The notes beneath the pieces are model-generated. The model had not been told where the DNA came from. It ran no database searches and saw nothing but the letters and a program-made list of their open reading frames with translations. A stretch of DNA of 14,422 nucleotides, taken from assembly GCA_033763355.1 (NCBI GenBank), contig JANRKT010000282.1:1-14422 (forward strand). Direction: 5' to 3'. The position numbers and the translations under genes were made by a program. The stretch is from JANRKT01 sp033763355 (GTDB lineage Bacteria; Bacteroidota; Bacteroidia; Chitinophagales; Chitinophagaceae). Below are positions 1-5,672 of this stretch, in pieces (positions within the stretch are counted from its first letter, which is position 1; each line of letters begins with the position of its first letter).

Positions 1-564
1 CTGCAAACCTGCATCAAGGCCAAAGCCCCATGCTTTTGCAAAACTGCCCACACTGCGATGGATAACTTTTGCATTGGCGCCAAAACTTATCTTTTTATCC
101 TCAGTATTTTTTATTGATTGGGCGTAAGAAAATAAAAAAGCATAATCAGCAGAAGAAAATGAACGTATGTTATTGTAGTTAATTGACCCGTCCGGCTCCA
201 CAAGAAACAAAGTATTAGGTATATCATCTACAGCAAAACGAAGTACTGAAATACCGATTGATCTTTTTTTATCGCTCAGCGGCAATGCAAGCCCGGCATA
301 ATCATACTTTCCAATTCCCGCAAAATACTCGGCATGCATCATCGAAAGAACGGGGTAATCTTTGATATGCGTTAATCCTGCGGGATTCCAGTAACCTGCG
401 GTTCCGTCCGTTACTGATGCTACCTGCGAGCCACCCATAGCAAGGCCCCTGGCGCCGGCCCCGATATTCAAAAATTCATTGGAATATTTCCTGAATTGCG
501 AATAGGCGGTGAAACTGATGCTGGTTGAAACAGTAAGCAATGAAAACAGTAAGGTCTTTTTCAT
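1..564 (-). CDS. PorV/PorQ-type outer-membrane beta-barrel protein (partial, C-terminus off window)
   Basis: The first 188 residues are visible; the gene runs off the left edge. It begins MKKTLLFSLLTV, a signal peptide ending near residue 23 (Ala-Tyr-Ser-Gln), followed by NEFLNIGAGARGLAMGGSQV and then DGTAGYWNPAGL. The GARGLAMG and WNPAGL blocks are characteristic of the PorV/PorQ (UPF0164) family of outer-membrane barrels in Bacteroidota. Family members include the type IX secretion subunits PorV and PorQ, but many paralogues have no known role, so the exact function is not decided here. The remaining sequence alternates short hydrophobic strands with polar turns, as expected of a barrel. 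It diverges from tyrS. The start ATG at 562-564 is the first in frame and fits the signal peptide. A TACTTTTG box lies upstream at 635-642. Confidence 0.85.
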   Translation of the reverse strand, partial: MKKTLLFSLLTVSTSISFTAYSQFRKYSNEFLNIGAGARGLAMGGSQVASVTDGTAGYWNPAGLTHIKDYPVLSMMHAEYFAGIGKYDYAGLALPLSDKKRSIGISVLRFAVDDIPNTLFLVEPDGSINYNNIRSFSSADYAFLFSYAQSIKNTEDKKISFGANAKVIHRSVGSFAKAWGFGLDAGLQ

Positions 565-617
565 CAGGGATATTTACGATAAGCAATTTGTTTTAAGATT
601 TCAGTACGCCGGTAAAC

Positions 618-633
618 GTTGCCTGGTTGCCTG
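618..633. repeat. Tandem 8-bp direct repeat GTTGCCTG x2
   Basis: Two head-to-tail copies of GTTGCCTG (618-625 and 626-633) lie next to the predicted transcription start of the PorV/PorQ-type gene. They could be a regulator-binding site or chance; nothing else supports a function. Confidence 0.4.
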
Positions 634-634
634 A

Positions 635-664
635 CAAAAGTACCGAACCGAAACTGAATATGAA
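635..664 (-). promoter_or_regulatory. Putative Bacteroidota promoter for the PorV/PorQ-type gene
   Basis: On the minus strand TACTTTTG (635-642) matches the TAnnTTTG -7 consensus exactly. About 19 nt further upstream is only a GTTC (662-665), a poor -33 element. The predicted start near 629 gives a leader of about 65 nt. The strong -7 and weak -33 make this plausible, not certain. Confidence 0.4.
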
Positions 665-726
665 CACCTTACCATGCACAAATTCAATTGAATAGAACGG
701 ATTAACCTCCAGATTATTGCTTCTTA

Positions 727-757
727 TTGGGTAAGATATGTTTCTGTAATACATTTG
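727..757 (+). promoter_or_regulatory. Putative Bacteroidota sigma-ABfr-type promoter of tyrS
   Basis: ATTG (726-729) is followed after 20 nt by TACATTTG (750-757), an exact TAnnTTTG -7 match with good spacing. Transcription would start near 763, leaving a leader of about 12 nt before the ATG at 775. This makes the TTG at 727 untenable as a translation start. Confidence 0.6.
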
Positions 758-774
758 CGCAAATTCAGGTGATA

Positions 775-2052
775 ATGAGCCTTATAGAAGAGCTGCGCTG
801 GCGGGGCATGTTGCAGGATATTATGCCCGGAACAGAAGAACAGTTAAACAAAGAAATGACTACCGGTTACATCGGTTTTGACCCCACCGCCGACAGCCTG
901 CATATCGGCAGCCTGGTGCCCATATTAATACTTGTTCACCTTCAAAAAGCTGGGCATAAACCCATTGCCCTTGTTGGTGGTGCAACAGGTATGGTTGGCG
1001 ACCCCAGCGGAAAAAGCGAAGAAAGAAATTTACTGGATGAAGCCACCCTTCAAAAAAATATTGCAGGTGTAAAAAAACAACTTGAAAAATTTCTTGACTT
1101 CACACCGTCCCTGCCCCATGCGGCAGAAATGGCCAATAACTACGACTGGTTCAGGAATATCACTTTCATTGAGTTTCTGCGGGACACCGGAAAATACATT
1201 ACGGTAAATTACATGATGGCAAAAGACAGTGTGAAAAAGAGAATTGAAGGAGATGCCGGATTAAGCTACACTGAATTTGCTTACCAGCTCATGCAGGGAT
1301 ATGACTTTTACTGGTTATACACCAATAAGAAATGTAAACTGCAGATGGGTGGCAGCGACCAATGGGGAAATATTGTTACAGGCACAGAATTAATAAGAAA
1401 GAAAACAGGCGGCGAAGCATTTGCCTTTACATGTCCACTTATTACAAAAGCCGATGGAGGGAAGTTTGGAAAAACTGAAAAAGGCAATGTATGGCTTGAC
1501 CCGCAAAAAACTTCGTCCTATGAGTTTTACCAGTTTTGGCTTAGGGCTACCGACGAAGATGCAGAAAAGTGGATTAAAATCTTTACGTTTCTTTCCAAAA
1601 CAGAAATTGACCTGCTGATCCATGAGCACAAAAAAGATCCGGGTGCATGGGTACTCCAGAAACGGCTTGCTGAAGAAATAACCCGGTTTGTGCATGGTAA
1701 AGAAGCATTGAAAGAAGCCATCAGTACAACAGCAAAGTTATTTGCTAACCAGGGTGCCCCAGCAGACAGTTTAAGTGAAGAAGATTTGAATAACCTGGAG
1801 GGAATTGTAAAAGTTGATTATACAGCCGCTAAAATTTCTTCAGGTATTGATATCGTTTCCTTTCTTGCAGAAACAAATATTTTTCCCAGCAAAGGTGAAG
1901 CAAGAAAAATGGTGCAGGGCGGAGGCCTAAGCATCAACCGCAATAAAATTACTGATCCTGCAACTCCGGTTAACAGTTCTTTGTTGCTGCATAATAAATA
2001 CATCCTTGTACAAAAAGGTAAGAAAAACTATTACCTGGTAAAGGCGGTTTAA
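775..2052 (+). CDS. tyrS: Tyrosyl-tRNA synthetase
   Basis: Class Ic aminoacyl-tRNA synthetase that charges tRNA-Tyr with tyrosine in the cytoplasm. The 425-residue protein has the normal bacterial TyrS length. The HIGH signature is HIGS at residues 43-46 within PTADSLHIGS. The KMSKS loop is KFGKT at 230-234, the usual bacterial TyrS form. The QMGGSDQWGN block of the tyrosine-binding pocket lies between them. The C-terminal 70 or so residues form an S4-like RNA-binding domain (SKGEARKMVQGGG). The reading frame is open upstream to a TTG at 727, but that codon lies in the predicted promoter, and TyrS proteins normally begin close to the LxEELRWRG segment, so the ATG at 775 is chosen. The stop codon overlaps that of the convergent SGNH hydrolase gene. 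Confidence 0.97.
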   Translation: MSLIEELRWRGMLQDIMPGTEEQLNKEMTTGYIGFDPTADSLHIGSLVPILILVHLQKAGHKPIALVGGATGMVGDPSGKSEERNLLDEATLQKNIAGVKKQLEKFLDFTPSLPHAAEMANNYDWFRNITFIEFLRDTGKYITVNYMMAKDSVKKRIEGDAGLSYTEFAYQLMQGYDFYWLYTNKKCKLQMGGSDQWGNIVTGTELIRKKTGGEAFAFTCPLITKADGGKFGKTEKGNVWLDPQKTSSYEFYQFWLRATDEDAEKWIKIFTFLSKTEIDLLIHEHKKDPGAWVLQKRLAEEITRFVHGKEALKEAISTTAKLFANQGAPADSLSEEDLNNLEGIVKVDYTAAKISSGIDIVSFLAETNIFPSKGEARKMVQGGGLSINRNKITDPATPVNSSLLLHNKYILVQKGKKNYYLVKAV

Positions 2053-2738
2053 AGTGATTTGATCACATTCCACATTTCTTCAGCCACCAGTTGGTTACCA
2101 ATGGCATTCAGGTGCACACGGTCTGTAGTGAGTATCCCTGATTCTTTGTTGTCCTTATTGTTCTTGAGGTTGTGCTCCAGAAAAATTTTTCTCAGGTCAA
2201 CAAGGGGCAAATTATTTTTAGCCGCCAAACTGCGGATAATATTGCTGTACCTGTTCATGTCCCCATCCTGCTGGTTTGAAAAATCTGTTTTCTCCCCTAT
2301 CGCTGCAGGTGTACATAAAACAGCTTTAATGTTCCGCTCTTTAAACTTTTGAAGAATGGCATTATAGAATTTTTCAAATTTATCTGCATCGGTTCCTGTT
2401 CCGTAAGATGCTTTGTGCCATACATCGTTTACCCCAACATAAATAACCACTATATCAGGGTTCTTCTTCAATACATCATCTTCCATCCGCAGGTACAGGT
2501 CATACACTTTATTTCCGCCAATACCTGCGCTAGTCAGCTCATAGTTTGCTGACAGGTTCTGGGTTGCGAGCATCTTCTGCATCACATCAATATATCCGCC
2601 GGGGTTTACACCTGCCTGTGTAATGGAATCGCCAAAGAACACTATTCTCTTTTTAACCTGAAGGGTCATTGAATTTAAAATAACCAACAAACCAATTAAA
2701 GTACCAATAACTGCAATAACATTTTGCTTATGTTTCAT
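2049..2738 (-). CDS. SGNH/GDSL-type hydrolase, membrane-anchored or secreted
   Basis: A 229-residue SGNH-superfamily esterase/lipase-like enzyme. The four diagnostic blocks are present: block I FFGDSIT with nucleophile Ser38, block II Gly in the GIGGN segment (residues 72-76), block III GVND with Asn104, and block V DRVH with Asp206 and His209. Residues 7-27 are hydrophobic and followed by VKKR, so the protein is probably exported or tethered by an uncleaved N-terminal helix; no lipobox is visible. The substrate cannot be read from sequence; related enzymes deacetylate sugars, hydrolyse lysophospholipids or cleave acyl esters. The start lies 21 bp after the stop of the dioxygenase gene on the same strand, which suggests one transcript. 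The 3' end overlaps the tyrS stop codon by four bases. Confidence 0.9.
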   Translation of the reverse strand: MKHKQNVIAVIGTLIGLLVILNSMTLQVKKRIVFFGDSITQAGVNPGGYIDVMQKMLATQNLSANYELTSAGIGGNKVYDLYLRMEDDVLKKNPDIVVIYVGVNDVWHKASYGTGTDADKFEKFYNAILQKFKERNIKAVLCTPAAIGEKTDFSNQQDGDMNRYSNIIRSLAAKNNLPLVDLRKIFLEHNLKNNKDNKESGILTTDRVHLNAIGNQLVAEEMWNVIKSL

Positions 2739-2759
2739 ATGCGTATAAAATTTAAATTA

Positions 2760-3644
2760 TTACAAATCTGATAAAAGTGGAAAAAACCTCCCTTCAACTT
2801 TTTTACCTTTCGGTATAACCGGAACACCCTTTAATAATTCCGTATCTGCATCACTGTAAACACCATCCTTAAATGCATTCACCACAAATGCCCTTCTTGG
2901 CCGCGGGGTTTTATTGGCATAAGAACCATGCATAAGTAAAGGATGATGGAATGTGGCATAACCTGCTTTCAGTTCGATGGGCGCCGGATTAAAAGAAGCT
3001 TTCTGTTCTTCTGTAAGAAATTGTTTTACGCCTTCCATATCTCCTGCCAGTTCCGGTTTATCAACAAGCCCCCAGCGGTGGCTGCCGGGTATATAATACA
3101 AACAACCATTATTAACATCACTGTCATCCAAACCACACCAGCAGGTAAGATGCGACAAGGGTTTGGTCCTTGTCCAGTAACTGTAATCCTGGTGCCATGC
3201 TACCACACCGCCATGTCTGGCAGGCTTATAAAAAAGCTGGTCGTGCCAGAAACGTACAGGGCCCCCGAGCAACTGCTGCGCCGCCATTACAAATGCGGGG
3301 TTCCATAACAAATCATGAAAACCCGTTGTAATACGCCAATGCCCCAAAGCATGAAACAAAACCGTATCAGGATCTGATGATTCATTGCTGTGAAATTCAT
3401 GAAAAAGCCCGTTACCGGGATGCTGCGGGTCGGTAAGTTCATTCAATTCATCACGCAATACTTTTATCTGCTCATCATTCAGCAATTTTATTCCCGCCAC
3501 ATAACCATATTCATGAAAAAAATCAACCTGTTCTTTACTGAGTTTATGTTGCTCCCGGTCTTTTTCAGATTGGGGCCGTGGAAATAAATCACTGATGGGA
3601 TGGTGAATTGAAGAAAGGTCTTTACCCTGGTAACCATATGGCAT
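2760..3644 (-). CDS. Phytanoyl-CoA dioxygenase (PhyH) family Fe(II)/2-oxoglutarate oxygenase
   Basis: A 294-residue member of the PhyH-like group of Fe(II)/2-oxoglutarate-dependent oxygenases. The metal facial triad is visible: HxD as His151-Gln-Asp153 in WHQDYSYW, and the distal His239 in LMHGSYANKT, followed by the 2-oxoglutarate-binding arginine (Arg250 or Arg251). A CLYYIPGSH segment before the distal His is typical. There is no signal peptide, so the enzyme is cytoplasmic. Bacterial members hydroxylate diverse small molecules, and the substrate cannot be inferred. The gene precedes the SGNH hydrolase gene with a 21-bp gap and probably shares its transcript. The REP-like hairpins at 3683-3733 sit just upstream of its start, so its promoter either lies between them and the gene or overlaps them; I see no convincing -33/-7 pair. 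Confidence 0.9.
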   Translation of the reverse strand: MPYGYQGKDLSSIHHPISDLFPRPQSEKDREQHKLSKEQVDFFHEYGYVAGIKLLNDEQIKVLRDELNELTDPQHPGNGLFHEFHSNESSDPDTVLFHALGHWRITTGFHDLLWNPAFVMAAQQLLGGPVRFWHDQLFYKPARHGGVVAWHQDYSYWTRTKPLSHLTCWCGLDDSDVNNGCLYYIPGSHRWGLVDKPELAGDMEGVKQFLTEEQKASFNPAPIELKAGYATFHHPLLMHGSYANKTPRPRRAFVVNAFKDGVYSDADTELLKGVPVIPKGKKVEGRFFPLLSDL

Positions 3645-3678
3645 AAAGAAAGATTATCCTGTAATTTAGGAAAATTAT

Positions 3679-3702
3679 GTACCCGGAAGCTCCGGCTTCC
3701 GG
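3679..3702 (+). repeat. REP-like hairpin 1 (GTAC head, perfect 8-bp stem)
   Basis: CCGGAAGC (3683-3690) and GCTTCCGG (3695-3702) are perfect inverted repeats around the loop TCCG, preceded by GTAC (3679-3682). The loop and the GAAGC/GCTTC core match the hairpin on the other side of the RAYT gene when that one is read on the minus strand. The GTAC head is one base away from the GTAG tetranucleotide that known RAYTs recognise. Confidence 0.8.
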
Positions 3703-3709
3703 CCGTCAT

Positions 3710-3733
3710 GTATCCTGAAGCTCTTGCTTCCGG
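3710..3733 (+). repeat. REP-like hairpin 2 (degenerate, GTAT head)
   Basis: CCTGAAGC (3714-3721) pairs with GCTTCCGG (3726-3733) except for one mismatch, around the loop TCTT, and is preceded by GTAT. It repeats hairpin 1 at a 31-bp interval in the same orientation, each introduced by ATGTA. A further orphan GCTTCCGC arm lies at 3741-3748. This looks like a decayed tandem REP pair. Confidence 0.75.
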
Positions 3734-3752
3734 AGGTTATGCTTCCGCTTAA

Positions 3753-4391
3753 CTACAATAAAAAAGAATCCCTCAACGAAGGGTGCAGGTATGTCCATTT
3801 CCACTCCGTCCAATGCTTTACCAATCCTGCATTAACTGGATTGTTCAGGATATACATAACAATTTTTTCAAAACGGCCTTCCCGTACAATGTGGTCATAA
3901 CTCTCCGTCTCCCAGAACTGGCCTGTACGCTGCAATATCTTATTGGCCTTTGCTGCTGTAAAACTTTTATGTTGCTGCATGATCCTGAACAATTCATCCT
4001 CTTCCTTTTTTACATCAAGCAATACATGAACATGATTGGACATGATACAAAAGCACCACAGTTCAATTTTTGATTGTGCAAGAAAATGGAGTGAATCAGC
4101 AATAAGTGAAGCAATCCTATCTTCCTTCAGCCAATAAGGTTCATTAAGGTTTTTATCAAGGTAATGATCCGTTTGTTCAAAACAGGCTTCCTGTAAACTC
4201 GTCTTTGCTTCAAATAATGCTTTGCCGGATAATGAATGGCCTGCTAATTGTTGTTCAAGTCTTTTATAGTCCGCCTGCATTTCTCTTATTTTCTCCATTG
4301 GTATGGAGCCTTCAAGCCGGTAGGTTACAAAAAAAGTTACACCCGGCGGCTGATAATGGGGAAGTTTTCTTTCATAGAAATATTTAGCCAT
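3753..4391 (-). CDS. REP-associated tyrosine transposase (RAYT), Y1/HUH family
   Basis: A 212-residue single-domain HUH transposase of the IS200-related Y1 family. The metal-binding HUH motif is His120-Val-His122 in MSNHVHVLL. The putative catalytic tyrosine is Tyr165 in ETESYDHIVR, followed by YILNNPVNAGLV, both hallmarks of RAYTs and not of classical IS200 TnpA, which is shorter. The N-terminus (FFVTYRLEGS, residues 20-29) carries the usual first strand of the fold. RAYTs nick and join single-stranded DNA at REP hairpins and are usually single-copy domesticated genes. Here the flanking REP-like hairpins at 3679-3733 and 4407-4430 support this class. All catalytic residues and the full length are intact. 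The ATG at 4389-4391 lies 16 bp from the nearest hairpin arm, so the promoter, if it has its own, may lie in the cphB tail. Confidence 0.93.
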   Translation of the reverse strand: MAKYFYERKLPHYQPPGVTFFVTYRLEGSIPMEKIREMQADYKRLEQQLAGHSLSGKALFEAKTSLQEACFEQTDHYLDKNLNEPYWLKEDRIASLIADSLHFLAQSKIELWCFCIMSNHVHVLLDVKKEEDELFRIMQQHKSFTAAKANKILQRTGQFWETESYDHIVREGRFEKIVMYILNNPVNAGLVKHWTEWKWTYLHPSLRDSFLL

Positions 4392-4406
4392 AAAATAATG
4401 CTTATG

Positions 4407-4430
4407 CCTGAAGCCGGAGCTTCAGGCTAC
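4407..4430 (-). repeat. REP-like hairpin 3 (GTAG head, perfect 8-bp stem), overlapping the cphB stop
   Basis: Read on the minus strand: GTAG (4427-4430), CCTGAAGC (4419-4426), loop TCCG, GCTTCAGG (4407-4414). The stem is perfect and the GTAG tetranucleotide abuts it, as in the REPs that characterised RAYTs cleave. It faces the RAYT gene in the opposite orientation to hairpins 1 and 2, so the three REPs bracket the transposase as inverted repeats. Its first half provides the codons GTA, GCC and the stop TGA of cphB. Confidence 0.85.
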
Positions 4431-5294
4431 AACCTTATCACCCGCCTGCATCAGGAACTTTCTTTCCTTCAGCAAATAGCCATTTCCCTTCTCGCAGAAA
4501 TGCACCACTAAATTTTCTATGCTGATGGGGTTGCCTTCGGGTATATCGGCAATATTGGAGTGGCGTATGTTGTGCCCGTCAATTATAATTACAAGTCCGC
4601 TGCCTATGGCTTCCATTTTATTGCCGCCTGTTACCAGCATACCTGTATCTTCTCCCAAACCAATACCAATGCAGGAAGGATTGGTAGCTATCACCTGCGC
4701 CAGCCTTCCGAACCTTCCCCGTTTTTCAAAATGCGAATCGAAGATGACCTGGTCGGTAAATGCAAGGCCGGCTGTGATTTTCACTTCGCCTTTTAAATGT
4801 GCCCTTGTTGCATTGCCCTCGTAAATCATGGTATTGCTCATGGCCATAGCGCCTGCTGATGTTCCCGCAATAACAAAATCTTCTTTGCGGTACCGCTCCT
4901 GCATGATCTTTAAAAATTCTGTACCGCCATAAATAGCGCTTAAACGCATCTGGTTGCCGCCGCTGAGCATCACCCCGTCGCAATGGCGGATGCGTTCAAT
5001 GTTCTCATCATTCATGGCGTCTTCACGTGTACGCACATGCATTACGCCCACATTGCTGCAGCCTGCTTTACCAAAAGCATTAAGGTAATTGTTGCCTACT
5101 TCGTAAGGAATCATGGAAGCCGTGGTGATGATCTCAATCCTTGCATCAGGGCCCCCGGTTTCTTCCACAATGCGGCGCAGGATGGCAAGTTCAAAAAAGT
5201 TGAGGTTGCTGCGGTGTATCTCGCCGGTCTCCAGGTCGGTACCCTTGTCTTCTGCCCCGCCGATGGCAATAAGTTTTCCTTTAGGTATTGACAT
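4422..5294 (-). CDS. cphB: Cyanophycinase (peptidase family S51)
   Basis: Serine exopeptidase that trims cyanophycin (multi-L-arginyl-poly-L-aspartate) to beta-Asp-Arg dipeptides in the cytoplasm. The 290-residue length and the motifs fit CphB: the start KGKLIAIGGAED, the SGGNQ loop at residues 111-115, the nucleophile elbow GTSAGAM with Ser146, the DSHFEKRGRFGR block (His188 and the substrate-binding arginines around 192-197), and the acidic GLGED segment near 210-214. The divergently transcribed neighbour is cyanophycin synthetase, which makes the assignment firm over other S51 peptidases. The C-terminal residues Val-Ala and the stop TGA are encoded by a REP hairpin, so the tail after FLMQAGDK may be altered from the ancestral end. 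A TATATTTG box lies 34 bp upstream of the start. The isoaspartyl dipeptidase that would finish the breakdown is not in this window. Confidence 0.95.
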   Translation of the reverse strand: MSIPKGKLIAIGGAEDKGTDLETGEIHRSNLNFFELAILRRIVEETGGPDARIEIITTASMIPYEVGNNYLNAFGKAGCSNVGVMHVRTREDAMNDENIERIRHCDGVMLSGGNQMRLSAIYGGTEFLKIMQERYRKEDFVIAGTSAGAMAMSNTMIYEGNATRAHLKGEVKITAGLAFTDQVIFDSHFEKRGRFGRLAQVIATNPSCIGIGLGEDTGMLVTGGNKMEAIGSGLVIIIDGHNIRHSNIADIPEGNPISIENLVVHFCEKGNGYLLKERKFLMQAGDKVVA

Positions 5295-5327
5295 GAACGA
5301 ATAAAAGTTTTTAATGGGTTATTCCGG

Positions 5328-5335
5328 CAAATATA
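5328..5335 (-). promoter_or_regulatory. Putative -7 promoter element of cphB
   Basis: TATATTTG on the minus strand matches TAnnTTTG exactly and would give a leader of about 28 nt. No good TTTG lies at the -33 distance, only TTC-containing sequence, so regulation by an activator or chance occurrence are both possible. Confidence 0.45.
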
Positions 5336-5470
5336 ACGGAAAGGGGAAATATTGAATTGTTGCAGATAACATGAATTAATGCCAGGCGGATTAAGATTAA
5401 ACAGCAGATGTGTGTGGCCTTTAGATTTGTGCGGATGCTTCACCGGAGAAAATAAGAGGGGCAGAGTTTT

Positions 5471-5497
5471 CGCAGAGATAATTTATACTTCTCTGCG
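5471..5497. repeat. Inverted repeat CGCAGAGA/TCTCTGCG
   Basis: Perfect 8-bp arms separated by 11 A/T-rich bases, preceded by a further GCAGAG at 5461-5466. There is no T-tract, so it is not an obvious terminator. Its form suggests a copy of an interspersed repeat. Confidence 0.65.
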
Positions 5498-5572
5498 TAA
5501 CCTCAATTAACTCCTGTTCTCAGCGGTAAAAGAAAAGTTGAATAAAGCTCCGAACGATGAAAGGATTGCGAC

Positions 5573-5587
5573 CCCGCATGCAGCGGG
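5573..5587. repeat. GC-rich hairpin CCCGC-ATGCA-GCGGG
   Basis: Perfect 5-bp stem with a 5-nt loop that itself contains GCATGC-type symmetry. It lies 86 bp before the cphA start, upstream of the predicted promoter. Confidence 0.5.
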
Positions 5588-5622
5588 ACAGGCGTAACAA
5601 CAGCTTCATTTATGTTCTACAG

Positions 5623-5653
5623 TTGGCTACCTGAATAAAAAAAACTAAATTGT
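5623..5653 (+). promoter_or_regulatory. Possible promoter of cphA
   Basis: TTG (5623-5625) and TAAATTGT (5646-5653) are separated by 20 nt. The second matches six of eight positions of TAnnTTTG counted by specified bases and spacers. Transcription would start near 5658, leaving a leader of about 15 nt, comparable with tyrS. Confidence 0.3.
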
Positions 5654-5672
5654 TATACTAACACAATTGCTT

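Larger units (their letters stand above)
5336..5640. other. cphB-cphA intergenic region with hairpin repeats
   Basis: This stretch has no credible gene. It holds an inverted repeat CGCAGAGA (5471-5478) / TCTCTGCG (5490-5497) with an 11-nt loop, followed by CTCAGCGGTAAAA (5519-5531). It also holds a GC-rich hairpin CCCGC (5573-5577) / GCGGG (5583-5587) with loop ATGCA, bordered by imperfectly complementary TTGCG and CGTAA. Both resemble decayed interspersed palindromes more than operators; that is an inference. A regulatory role for the divergent cphB/cphA promoters cannot be excluded. Confidence 0.5.

Noticed and set aside
727..774. TTG start extending tyrS by 16 residues
   Set aside because: The extension overlaps the predicted -33/-7 promoter and is not part of normal TyrS proteins; the ATG at 775 fits the family.
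3753..4391. Complete IS200/IS605 insertion sequence
   Set aside because: The protein is of the longer RAYT type, there is no TnpB, and the flanks are REP-like hairpins and not distinct left and right IS ends.
5111..5443. Minus-strand open frame of 110 residues overlapping the cphB start
   Set aside because: It is a shadow in another frame of cphB and its leader; its composition is not protein-like.
5295..5666. Riboswitch or T-box leader for cphA or cphB
   Set aside because: No T-box, arginine-type or other conserved leader motif is visible, and the predicted 5' leaders are too short.
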